Below are positions 24,353 to 32,656 of a DNA stretch of 64,000 nt, piece after piece (within the stretch, counting starts at the first letter, position 1; every line of letters starts with the position of its first letter). The stretch is from contig CALZFC010000035.1 in the NCBI GenBank assembly GCA_945643635.1, forward strand, positions 272,001 through 336,000, in the 5' to 3' direction. This DNA is from Allodiplogaster sudhausi (Eukaryota; Nematoda; Chromadorea; Rhabditida; Diplogasteridae). Position numbers and translations under genes: made by a program. The notes under the pieces are model-generated. The model searched no databases and was not told where the DNA came from. It saw nothing but the letters and a program-made list of their open reading frames with translations.

Positions 24353-24425
24353 TGTTCTGGGCGGGAATCGAACCGGGGACCTTTCGCGTACTAGTCAATC
24401 GCACTATCCATAAGGCCATGCGGCC
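24353..24425 (-). pseudogene. tRNA-Arg-like sequence, left arm copy
   Basis: On the minus strand it reads GGCCGCATGGCCTTATGGAT and later GGTTCGATTCCCGCC. The first matches a tRNA A-box region close to tRNA-Arg, the second a B box/T-arm. The two ends do not pair into an acceptor stem, so it is a degenerate tRNA or the head of a SINE rather than a working tRNA. The copy in the right arm (31196-31268) is nearly identical. Confidence 0.55.
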
Positions 24426-24720
24426 GAGACGTCAGCATATCTTCACGAATATTGAAGTACACAGAGACAGATACAGAGAGACACATGAATCACTGCCCTG
24501 AATTACTTTGATTGAATAAGATCACAAGTACCGACAAACGTACGTATTAGTATTCCATTTTCATTCCCCTTCTCAAGGCATCCAAGAGAACGTTATTTGA
24601 CACTCTTTTTCACTTGCTGTTTTTTCTTCATTAATAATCATCTTTTTTGTTTGTTCATCTTCATGTATATGCGCAACAGTGTACATACATATGAAACAAT
24701 TTTATTCCAGGCAAAAAACT

Positions 24721-25224
24721 TTACATTTTCGAGGAAGAAGAGAAGGCATCCAGCAATGTCTTTTCATGCACATTATTCAAAGTAACGTTATGAAATATGG
24801 CAGACTGAATTCGCTGATTGGCCACGATACATGAGTTGCACAGATGAATTTTTGTCATATTGTTAGTTGAGGAGTCGTTAAGACGGCCACAAACGTTGCA
24901 AACGGCAATGACGATCAATCGGTGGCTTCTAAGGAGATGCCCGTGTCGACTAATGTTTAATAGTTATCAACAAGTTCCTTGAAGCTCTTCTGCAAATTTA
25001 TAACAACAGGTAAAATAGTGAGAGCAAGACACATTTGACCTTTGCCTTAGGTTCATCCTTTGTAGTCGCATTAAACCGCCGTTTTCGATCACGCTGCTGA
25101 AAAATAAAGATATATTGGAAAAATAAAACCAAGAATTTTTTTAACAAACATTATCTTTGTGCGAAGTCGGCGTGGAAATGGACGTTGAGGAAGATGAAGA
25201 TAGAGAAGAATGTGAACGATCCAT
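24721..25224 (-). pseudogene. Zinc-ribbon-like gene, left arm copy (broken)
   Basis: Inverted counterpart of the three-exon gene at 30387-30900. Its start codon at 25224 and splice sites are kept, but a 10-base deletion relative to the right copy, at about 24956-24966, shifts the frame and creates TAA at 24957-24959. The zinc-binding region that follows is still readable in another frame (CNVCGRL, HLCNSC). Confidence 0.7.
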
Positions 25225-25225
25225 A

Positions 25226-25588
25226 TTACCTGGTTGAAATATTCAAAGAATAAATGTCTCGATCGTCAAAGGGGCGGAACTGGACATAGACATTTTCAGA
25301 CTCGTCTGTGAGAAGTTGAATTGTTCCAAGCGGTCGAATGTAACGCGCATGACGCAGCTGATAAATTTCATCACCACTGTGAACACGCTTAATGTGGCGG
25401 CGCAAATTAAAACCAGTCGAGAACACATTTCCACAATCTTCACAGTTAAAAGGCTTCTTTTCGCTATTTGTCTCAACGGATGGAACAGACATAGTATCGG
25501 CAATGGTCTTTCCTTTAGAATCGATGGTTGTAGTAGTTGCAGCAGGTGTAGAGGCAGGGGACGCTGCCTTACGGTCACCAGCAGTCAT
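25226..25588 (-). CDS. C2H2 zinc-finger protein, left arm copy (intact)
   Basis: A 120-residue protein encoded in the Polinton arm and transcribed outward. After a Ser/Thr/Ala-rich N-terminus there is one clear C2H2 finger, beginning FNCEDCGNVF and ending RRHIKRVH, with the usual Cys-x2-Cys and His-x4-His spacing. A tail containing QFRPFDDRDIYSL follows. Single fingers of this kind usually bind nucleic acid or protein; a role in copy control or early transcription of the element is speculation. It ends in TAA, one base before the ATG of the next gene (25224), so the two could be co-transcribed. The right-arm copy carries an earlier stop. Confidence 0.75.
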   Translation of the reverse strand: MTAGDRKAASPASTPAATTTTIDSKGKTIADTMSVPSVETNSEKKPFNCEDCGNVFSTGFNLRRHIKRVHSGDEIYQLRHARYIRPLGTIQLLTDESENVYVQFRPFDDRDIYSLNISTR

Positions 25589-25704
25589 AGTGTCAAAATG
25601 AGACAATGATTTGTTGTTTGGAAAGAGGTGCTTTTATACACTGGCTAAGGTGAGTCATAAACCAGCGAATGACTCTTTCATCATTCATGACGTAATTACG
25701 TGTG

Positions 25705-26315
25705 CGTATTCCAAAGAATCATAATGTCAAGTGTGCACTTGCAGAGAATACTGTACGTAGACTAAAGTCAAGACTATATCGCTATTTTCCGAACAAAACA
25801 CATATCGCTGGTTGGATGTTTTACAAGACGCAACCAAAGCACTAAACGATTCACCTATTTCTTCTATTGGTGGCATTGCACCCTCGTCCGTAAATGCCTC
25901 AAATGCTGAATTTGTTTGGCAGACCCTTTATGCAAAAGACAAACAACTCGTGCGCAAGCATTGCTATGCACCAGGCGATACTGTTCGCCTTTCTCGTCTT
26001 CGTGGAGCTTTTACAAAAGGATATAAGAATACTTTTACCTTGGAAATTTTCCGTATAAAAAAGTGTCTGTTCAAGGACCCACCCGCGTACATTATTGAAG
26101 ATTTGAACGGTGAAGAAATTGATAGTATTGTTTATGAAAGCGAACTTGTTTCACATATTACTTCGCCCGACGACGAGTATAAAATTGAACGTGTACTTGC
26201 AAGAAGAACACGCACGGGCAAAAAGGAAGTACTAGTACGTTGGCTTGGTTACCCACCTTCATTTGATTCTTGGATCGATGCAAAACACGCTAGAAAAGTT
26301 GTCACCCGCTCCTGA
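25705..26315 (+). pseudogene. Polinton integrase C-terminus with chromodomain (truncated)
   Basis: The part from 25812 is open for 167 residues. It shows the rve-integrase C-terminal signature (the YAPGDTVRLSRLRGAF and EIFRIKKC blocks) followed by a chromodomain (KIERVLARRT...VLVRWLGYPPSFDSW). The segment 25720-25810 encodes the end of the catalytic core (ENTVRRLKSRLYRYF) in a different frame, so a short insertion near 25795-25805 breaks the join. Everything upstream, including the first two catalytic acids, is missing at the arm boundary. It cannot encode a working integrase. Confidence 0.8.
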
Positions 26316-26561
26316 CGAAATCAGAAGTGCTTCGTGGCATTGTGGTGAAGTGTCGTGTTCACGTGCGTTGTTTGTCTACATTGCACAAGTAATACTTATT
26401 TATATAGTTGTTCTAGTGTCGATATATAATCTAACTTTTGGCACACGTCACGACGACAATAAACTTTGGATTGTAACAGTTTCCTCGTGTATTGGCTTTC
26501 TTCTTCCTTCCCCTACCATTCCAAGTCGACGATATAACACACAGCCACCCATCTAAAAAAA

Positions 26562-27420
26562 TGAATAACAATGATGACTTTTATATTTACCTGATTAGCA
26601 ATACACATGAAGGCGATAAAATTGGTGATTTTCGTATTCGTCTTCCTGCACCTTTGCATTTTAAATCAGACTATGAGGTTGCAATGACCGAAATTATTTA
26701 TCCCAACACATATGACAGAATTACTGCAAAATAAGAAAAATACGACTTTAACGAGAACAACATTATTCTTGAGTATTTTGATAAGACAAACACAGGGGAA
26801 AGTATTCGCACAGTCGTAACCATCCCCCGAATTCGTACGAAAAGGTTGACGATTTAATTTCTTTGATTAATGTGGAAGTAGCCACCTCGTACAACCTTAC
26901 AACCAAGAAAGATATTACCAATGACTTTATAACATACAATAGCATTACACGAAAGTGTACAATAACACAACCTGAAGATGTTTACGCAGTTAGCATGTCG
27001 AAGAAAATTGCCTATTTACTTGGATTGGCCACAAGACTTGTTGGCTATTCCGATGGACAGTATGTCGGAAAACATTCCGTACATGTTGCAAAAGATATCT
27101 TTTACATTTACACAAATATAATCGAAAACCAAATTGTTTCCAACGTTCTTAGTCCTCTACTTAAGGTACTAACCGTAGAAGGTAGCCCTGGAGACAACGT
27201 TTGTTCTGCATTTTTCCGCACAATATCTTCCAATTAAGTCTCGATACGTGGACTCTATTCACATTAGTATAAAAACGATCAGGTCGAGGTGTCAACTTTC
27301 ATTCTGGCACCGTTTGCATTCAACTTCACTTTCGTACGCGTCGCCACGCCTTCCGAATGCAATAATAATAAAAATGCATGTCGCATATGACCCTGATAAT
27401 TCCATTGACTGGCTTGGAAC
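26562..27420 (+). pseudogene. Polinton minor capsid (penton-like) protein, broken
   Basis: The N-terminus (DFYIYLISNTHEGDKIGDF then RIRLPAPLHFKSDYEVAMTE) matches the conserved start of Polinton minor capsid proteins, which form capsid vertices through a single jelly roll (family knowledge). The frame is stopped by TAA at 26732-26734, shifts near a C run at about 26825, continues open from 26863 to 27237, and shifts again near 27220 and 27280, where homologous reading carries on in other frames. At least one stop and three frameshifts make it a pseudogene. Confidence 0.7.
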
Positions 27421-27878
27421 AAGCGCGCCAAAGTGGCAGTGGTTTCCGTGGTATTTCTTATCAGCGTGGTGGTAGTGGTGTTGGTGGCGTCCTCTCGAAA
27501 CTCTTTAACTTCATTTTGCCGCTTACTCGTAGCGCCGGCCGATCAATCCTCACTGAAGCACTTAATGCAAGTGCCAACGTTGTCGACGACGTTTCTTCCG
27601 GAAAACCTTTAAAAGAAAGTTTTCGTGTGCACGGACCTCAAGCATATCGTTCCCTTGTTACTCGTGCTACTTCTGCATTGCAAGGTGGTACAGGTTCTCG
27701 TCGCCGACGACGACGAGGACGAACATCAAAAAAGAAAAGACACAAAAGAAAAAGACTAAAAAACGAAAGTCTAAGAATAATACTTCCACCAGAAAGGGTC
27801 GTCGTTCAGTCATTCGAAAACACCGGTCGCGACCTGCTGTTCCAAAAAAATTCCCCAGTGATATATTTACATGATGGT
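27378..27878 (+). pseudogene. Small hydrophobic-plus-basic Polinton virion protein, frameshifted
   Basis: The first half has a Gly-rich start (YQRGGSGVGGVLSKLF) and a hydrophobic/amphipathic stretch (NFILPLTRSAGRSIL), then a region with SSGKPLKESF. The C-terminus is strongly basic (RRRRRRGRTSKKKRHKRKR). Similar small proteins sit between the capsid genes of nematode Polintons. The basic part continues more naturally in the neighbouring frame after an A run at about 27728-27740; that frame ends in a TGA that overlaps the ATG of the next gene, as expected for compact viral genes. So one frameshift is likely. Exact role unknown. Confidence 0.5.
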
Positions 27879-29022
27879 AGGTAAACTGATAGATCCTAAA
27901 TCATCACCCTCAACACGCAGTGAACTTTCCCTTTTTGACATTCCTTCAACACAAGTTGCCTTTGACTCTGCACGATGGCTTTCTATTCCAACAAGCACAC
28001 CTATTAACAACACAGGACCTTACACATTTAACATTGTTGATTCGAGGCATTTCTTGCAGGTTAGCAAATGCTACACTGCTTTTAAACTAAAACTCGTTCC
28101 TGATGATACCGCAAAAGTGTCCAAGTATGCTTTGGTAAACTATATCGGTGGAACTTTTTTTGATCAAGTCAACTTGCAAATCAATAAAGGATATAAGAGT
28201 AGGGTGAATGCAATTTCTTCAACGGGTGAATTGGACATTGTTTCTCCTGTGCATATTGACCACTTCACAACTGATCGCCTTCTCCTGCCACACTTAAACG
28301 TGCAGTTTACCTTCCATCGCAACAGCGATAATTTTGTGCTAGAAAGTCATGATGCATCACCTAATGGTGCAAAAATTGAAGTCACCTCTATGAAGCTTCT
28401 TATTCGTGCTGTTGACGTTATCAGTTCTGTCAATCTTGCACTGGAACAGAGATTGCTTTCCTATCCCGCTCGATATCCCTATCGACGTACCAGAGTACGC
28501 GTTGTCTCTGTGCCAGGAGGCCGCTTTGATTTTCCCTTCTCTACAATCTTTACAGATTTGATTCCACGCCGCCTTATTATTGGTTGTATAGATCAAAATG
28601 CCTATGAGGGTATCGTTTCCCATTCCCCTTTTAATTTCCAAAGCTATAACATTTCGGAAGTATGTATTGATACAGGTGGTGTAACCTTCCCTGCACAACT
28701 ACAAAAAATTAACTTTAAAACAAATTTTTTCGCTGAGGCTTTTGTCATGTTTTATGAGTATATTGGAGTTGTTGGCGAAAATCGTGACTTGGCAATAGGA
28801 TATAAAATGTACAAAAATGGCTTCTCACTATTTGCATTTAATCTTTCCTCTACGGACACCAACACTGACTTTGAACTAATTCGTAGTGGTACTACACAAC
28901 TGTCTATGCGTTTTTCTGAGAAAACACCCGACAATGGTCTTCAACTTGTGATTTATGCGGAATACGATGGTCTTTACCAAATTGATCACTTTCGCAACGT
29001 TTTTAATGATCAACAGGCATAA
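27871..29022 (+). CDS. Polinton major capsid-like protein, probably shortened
   Basis: An open frame of 383 residues. The end (QLVIYAEYDGLYQIDHFRNV) and the internal VQFTFHRNSDNFVL and SMRFSEKTP blocks resemble double-jelly-roll major capsid proteins of Polintons. The family is normally some 500 residues or more. The stretch that usually follows the first strands, with a conserved Tyr-Pro-Tyr-Arg segment near the first third, seems to be missing after about residue 109, which suggests an in-frame internal deletion. The ATG overlaps the presumed stop of the preceding gene, and the TAA overlaps the next ATG by one base. Confidence 0.65.
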   Translation: MMVGKLIDPKSSPSTRSELSLFDIPSTQVAFDSARWLSIPTSTPINNTGPYTFNIVDSRHFLQVSKCYTAFKLKLVPDDTAKVSKYALVNYIGGTFFDQVNLQINKGYKSRVNAISSTGELDIVSPVHIDHFTTDRLLLPHLNVQFTFHRNSDNFVLESHDASPNGAKIEVTSMKLLIRAVDVISSVNLALEQRLLSYPARYPYRRTRVRVVSVPGGRFDFPFSTIFTDLIPRRLIIGCIDQNAYEGIVSHSPFNFQSYNISEVCIDTGGVTFPAQLQKINFKTNFFAEAFVMFYEYIGVVGENRDLAIGYKMYKNGFSLFAFNLSSTDTNTDFELIRSGTTQLSMRFSEKTPDNGLQLVIYAEYDGLYQIDHFRNVFNDQQA

Positions 29023-29469
29023 TGGTTCTTCCGAGTCGTGTTTCACTTGTCATCTTCATCTACTTCACATGTGGAATTCGAATCGAGGAGACCACCGTCT
29101 TGTCCGCCACCGATATTGACACCATCGACAACACGTTGCGTCGACGTCGCATATTTACTTCACACCTGGGCCCCAACAATTTTCTTTTGGATCGTCCTCG
29201 CATCGCTCCTGGCACCAACTCTTCCACACGAATCACTGTCAGACTGACAGTGGAAGGTCGTCACAGTACATTGGGTGTGAGACCTGTCAAGGTTTGCCTT
29301 AAGGTTAGTATTATTTATTTATCCTTTTTTTCTCACATTAACATTAAACTTACTTTAGGAGTTCATGGCATGCCAACATGGCATCGACGTACGCGCAACA
29401 CACCTGCCACTCATATCGGCCTCTAATGGAAATCTCCTTCCCCTAGAGCTTCTTACGGTGGAAATTTGA
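29022..29469 (+). CDS. Unrecognised Polinton gene with one intron (130 aa)
   Basis: ATG overlaps the capsid gene stop (TAATG). Exon 1, 29022-29303, ends at a consensus donor (AAG/GTTAGT); a 55-base intron ends TTTTAG-like at 29358, and exon 2, 29359-29469, continues in phase to TGA. The start is hydrophobic (MVLPSRVSLVIFIYF) and may be a signal or membrane anchor. The rest has no motif I recognise, although its place between capsid and protease genes suggests a virion or morphogenesis role. An intron shows that expression depends on host splicing. Confidence 0.55.
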
Positions 29470-29505
29470 GTCATTCCTCGAACAGCATATTCTGTTTCAA
29501 CAATC

Positions 29506-29880
29506 ATGGCTATTTTTCCGTTGACTAACGTTGAATTAAACAATTTCATGGAAACTTGCTCTACAACACGTGCCTATTACCTTGGTACTTTTCCCTGTGA
29601 TACAAAACTTGTCTTACCTGAACGCCGGCCTTTATGTATTGTTTGGAATACAGGGGATTCTCAAAGTTCAGGAGAACATTGGGTTGCCGTATATGTAAAC
29701 ATTACTAATTCTGTTGAATACTATGATTCTACAGCTAATAAACCTCTAGCACTACTTGCTGAATGGCTTGCACAGTTCAATAATGTTCAGTATTTTCCTC
29801 ATCGGGTTCAAAGTACGACTAGTGTGGTATGCGGTCACTACTGTCTATTCTTTCTTTATTTGCGTTGTCGTGGGAATTAA
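29506..29880 (+). CDS. Adenain-type cysteine protease (Polinton PRO)
   Basis: A 124-residue protein with the adenovirus-protease/Ulp1-type active site in order: His in GEHWVAVYVN, Asp in YYDST, the oxyanion Gln in RVQST, and Cys in VVCGHYCLFF. In Polintons this enzyme is thought to process capsid precursors, as in adenoviruses (family knowledge). All four key positions are present and the frame is unbroken. It is somewhat short, and the C-terminus stops directly after the catalytic Cys helix (LRCRGN), close to the right arm. Confidence 0.8.
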   Translation: MAIFPLTNVELNNFMETCSTTRAYYLGTFPCDTKLVLPERRPLCIVWNTGDSQSSGEHWVAVYVNITNSVEYYDSTANKPLALLAEWLAQFNNVQYFPHRVQSTTSVVCGHYCLFFLYLRCRGN

Positions 29881-30022
29881 ATGGCCACTATTGCGAAATA
29901 TTTTAGCACACGTAATTACGTCATGAATGATGAAAGAGTCATTCGCTGGTTTATGACTCACCTTAGCCAGTGTATAAAAGCACCTCTTTCCAAACAACAA
30001 ATCATTGTCTCATTTTGACACT

Positions 30023-30352
30023 ATGACTGCTGGTGACCGTAAGGCAGCGTCCCCTGCCTCTACACCTGCTGCAACTACTACAACCATCGATTCTAAAGGA
30101 AAGACCATTGCCGATACTATGTCTGTTCCATCCGTTGAGACAAATAGCGAAAAGAAGCCTTTTAACTGTGAAGATTGTGGAAATGTGTTCTCGACTGGTT
30201 TTAATTTGCGCCGCCACATTAAGCGTGTTCACAGTGGTGATGAAATTTATCAACCGCGTCACGCGCGTTACATTCGACCGCTTGGAACAATTCAACTTCT
30301 CACAGACGAGTCTGAAAATGTCTATGTCCAGTTCCGCCCCTTTGACGATTGA
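30023..30352 (+). CDS. C2H2 zinc-finger protein, right arm copy (early stop)
   Basis: Mirror copy of the gene at 25226-25588, with the same single C2H2 finger (CEDCGNVF...HIKRVH). A CGA-to-TGA change at 30350-30352 ends it at 109 residues, 11 residues earlier than the left copy. The finger is intact, so it may still be functional. The changes YQLRHARY (left) versus YQPRHARY (right) show the copies evolve separately. Confidence 0.65.
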   Translation: MTAGDRKAASPASTPAATTTTIDSKGKTIADTMSVPSVETNSEKKPFNCEDCGNVFSTGFNLRRHIKRVHSGDEIYQPRHARYIRPLGTIQLLTDESENVYVQFRPFDD

Positions 30353-30386
30353 GACATTTATTCTTTGAATATTTCAACCAGGTAAT

Positions 30387-30900
30387 ATGGCTCGTTCACA
30401 TTCTTCTCTATCTTCATCTTCCTCAACGTCCATTTCCACGCCGACTTCGCACAAAGATAATGTTTGTTAAAAAAATTCTTGGTTTTATTTTTCCAATATA
30501 TCTTTATTTTTCAGCAGCGTGATCGAAAACGGCGGTTTAATGCGACTACAAAGGATGAACCTAAGGCAAAGGTCAAATGTGTCTTTCTCTCACTATTTTA
30601 CCTGTTGTTATAAATTTGCAGAAGAGCTTCAAGGAACTTGTTGATAACTATCAACCGCCGTTAAACATTAGTCGACACGGGCATCTCCTTAGAAGCCACC
30701 GATTGATCGTCATTGCCGTTTGCAACGTTTGTGGCCGTCTTAACGACTCCTCAACTAACAATATGACAAAAATTCATCTGTGCAACTCATGTATCGTGGC
30801 CAATCAGCGAATTCAGTCTGCCATATTTCATAACGTTACTTTGAATAATGTGCATGAAAAGACATTGCTGGATGCCTTCTCTTCTTCCTCGAAAATGTAA
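30387..30900 (+). CDS. Zinc-ribbon-like protein of the right arm (136 aa, 3 exons)
   Basis: Three exons, 30387-30461, 30515-30571 and 30622-30900, all phase 0 with GT-AG sites. Exon 1 is Ser/Thr-rich (MARSHSSLSSSSSTS), exon 2 basic (QRDRKRRFNATTKDE), and exon 3 holds two paired cysteines, CNVCGRLND and HLCNSC, arranged like a zinc ribbon. Its ATG lies 32 bases after the truncated stop of the preceding zinc-finger gene and one base after that gene's original stop, suggesting a bicistronic unit. No known family is recognised. Confidence 0.6.
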
Positions 30901-31195
30901 AGTTTTTTGCCTGGAATAAAATTGTTTCATATGTATGTACACTGTTGCGCATATACATGAAGATGAACAAACAAAAAAGATGATTATTAATGAAGAAAAA
31001 ACAGCAAGTGAAAAAGAGTGTCAAATAACGTTCTCTTGGATGCCTTGAGAAGGGGAATGAAAATGGAATACTAATACGTACGTTTGTCGGTACTTGTGAT
31101 CTTATTCAATCAAAGTAATTCAGGGCAGTGATTCATGTGTCTCTCTGTATCTGTCTCTGTGTACTTCAATATTCGTGAAGATATGCTGACGTCTC

Positions 31196-31268
31196 GGCCG
31201 CATGGCCTTATGGATAGTGCGATTGACTAGTACGCGAAAGGTCCCCGGTTCGATTCCCGCCCGGAACA
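31196..31268 (+). pseudogene. tRNA-Arg-like sequence, right arm copy
   Basis: Same tRNA-Arg-like A and B boxes as the left-arm copy, here on the plus strand, with the 3' end CCCGGAACA. It lacks a matching acceptor stem and has a poor anticodon arm. RNA polymerase III promoter activity is possible. Confidence 0.55.
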
Positions 31269-31497
31269 CTGAAGTATTCTTGGCTCTGGACTTACAAGGG
31301 AACCATCTAAGCATAAGGTGGCGGATTTTGATCGCACTTGTCTAGATCGATAGTCCAAGTGGAGAAATGATGATAACCATTTTCACTTTTTCCTAAATAG
31401 CCTCCGGCGATTTTATATTGATTTTTAAAGTTTGCATTAAATCGCGGTATTTGGTGGCTTTAGCACTGTCAATGTCTTTCTTAAGCAATTGAATAGG

Positions 31498-31570
31498 CTT
31501 GCGGGGCGCAGTGGGTTACGTGCTCGCTTACAATTTTGAACGTCACAGGTTCGAACCACATTCGGTTGAA
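31498..31570 (+). repeat. tRNA-derived SINE-like segment
   Basis: GGCGCAGTGGGTTACGTGCTC followed about 30 bases later by CAGGTTCGAACC has the spacing and consensus of tRNA A and B boxes. Related copies sit inverted at 24050-24125 and at 32375-32445, and partially at 23526-23575. They are repeats rather than tRNA genes because no cloverleaf closes. Confidence 0.55.
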
Positions 31571-32656
31571 ACGTTTTGCTACGGGTACCATTGTACCATT
31601 CCCACGCCAGAGGTCGAACTTCATAAAAAAAAATTTTCCTTGAAATTCATTCCAGGGTGGTTTTCAGCATGGGAAAACGAATATCATACTCATTTCTTTT
31701 TCTGGCTTGGCTCAACCACCATCGCAAAGTGAGAATCTCACCTCTCTAAACTTGCCTAGCTAAAAATGAGCTCATGATAACAAATATACATGTTATTCGT
31801 ATTCCCCGTACCGAAAACCACCTTGGGGTGAATTTCTATTTAAAAAGTTTTTTGAAAAAAATTAGTTCGACTTCAGGGGTAGGAATAGTACAATTGTACC
31901 TCCTACAGTTGCGGAATTCAAGTTTGGAGAAGTACATACGAAAAAATTTTTCAGATGAGAGGGTTCGTATACACTTAAAATTTATGTAACAATAGCTTTC
32001 TACTTGTCTGTAAGGGCACAGGGTGTTGGAAGGTGTACCCTTCGCCCATTGTTGCGAAGCCATCCATAGTATAACCCAAATGACCTGCCTCAATTGATGA
32101 AAAAAGTTTTTCCCCCAAAATCACCATAGGGGGTTATTTGGTGCGAGGAACGCAAATATCAAGGTTATTTTTTTTTAATTCTGACCTCATTTTCAACAGT
32201 ACATTAATGGGCCACCTTGTTCCAGACGTGGAAGAAGACTTATTTCTGTTTTCCAAACTATTTAGGTCTTTGTGGATTCGAAAACAGGAGCGAAGTGAAC
32301 ACCTCTCAACGGCATAAATTTTTTCGTATGTACTTCTCCAAACTTGAATTTCCAAACTGCAGCAAAAATTTCAACCGAATGGGGTTCGAACCTGTGACGC
32401 TCAAAATTGTAAGTGAGCGTGCAACCTACTGCGCCACGAATGCCATATTTTTAGTCACAAGCAAGATACCGACAATGGCAAACATTGGTCAGCAACCGAC
32501 ATCCTCAATTTATGCAAATTTTTAAAAATCAATATAAAATCGCCAGAGGCTATTTAGGAAAAATTGAAAATGCCAGAATTATTTTTTCGACCGTAGTAAT
32601 CGATCTGGACAGGTGCGATCAAAATCCGCCACCTTACGCTTAGATGGTTCCCTCGT

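Larger units (their letters stand above)
23314..32656. mobile_element. Compact defective Polinton/Maverick with giant inverted arms
   Basis: Two inverted arms, 23314-25704 and 29907-32656, surround a 4.2-kb core with Polinton structural genes on the plus strand. Arms match over nearly their full length; the right arm has about 340 extra bases (near 32055-32395). The core carries an integrase C-terminus, minor capsid-like, small basic, major capsid-like, unknown and adenain-like genes, the virion-gene set of Polintons (family knowledge). No protein-primed DNA polymerase B or packaging ATPase is present, and the integrase catalytic core is cut at the left arm boundary. At 9.3 kb it is well below the usual 15-20 kb. 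No 6-bp target duplication is seen. The outer 1.0-1.4 kb of each arm is itself a foldback carrying tRNA-like promoter sequences, so the arms may be composite. Confidence 0.85.

Noticed and set aside
25705..29906. Integrated adenovirus-like or other animal virus
   Set aside because: Adenain, capsid-type genes, chromodomain integrase and inverted repeats together identify a Polinton; no adenovirus-specific gene is present.
31196..31268. Functional tRNA-Arg gene
   Set aside because: A and B boxes are convincing, but the acceptor stem does not pair and the anticodon arm is poor, so it is listed as tRNA-like only.
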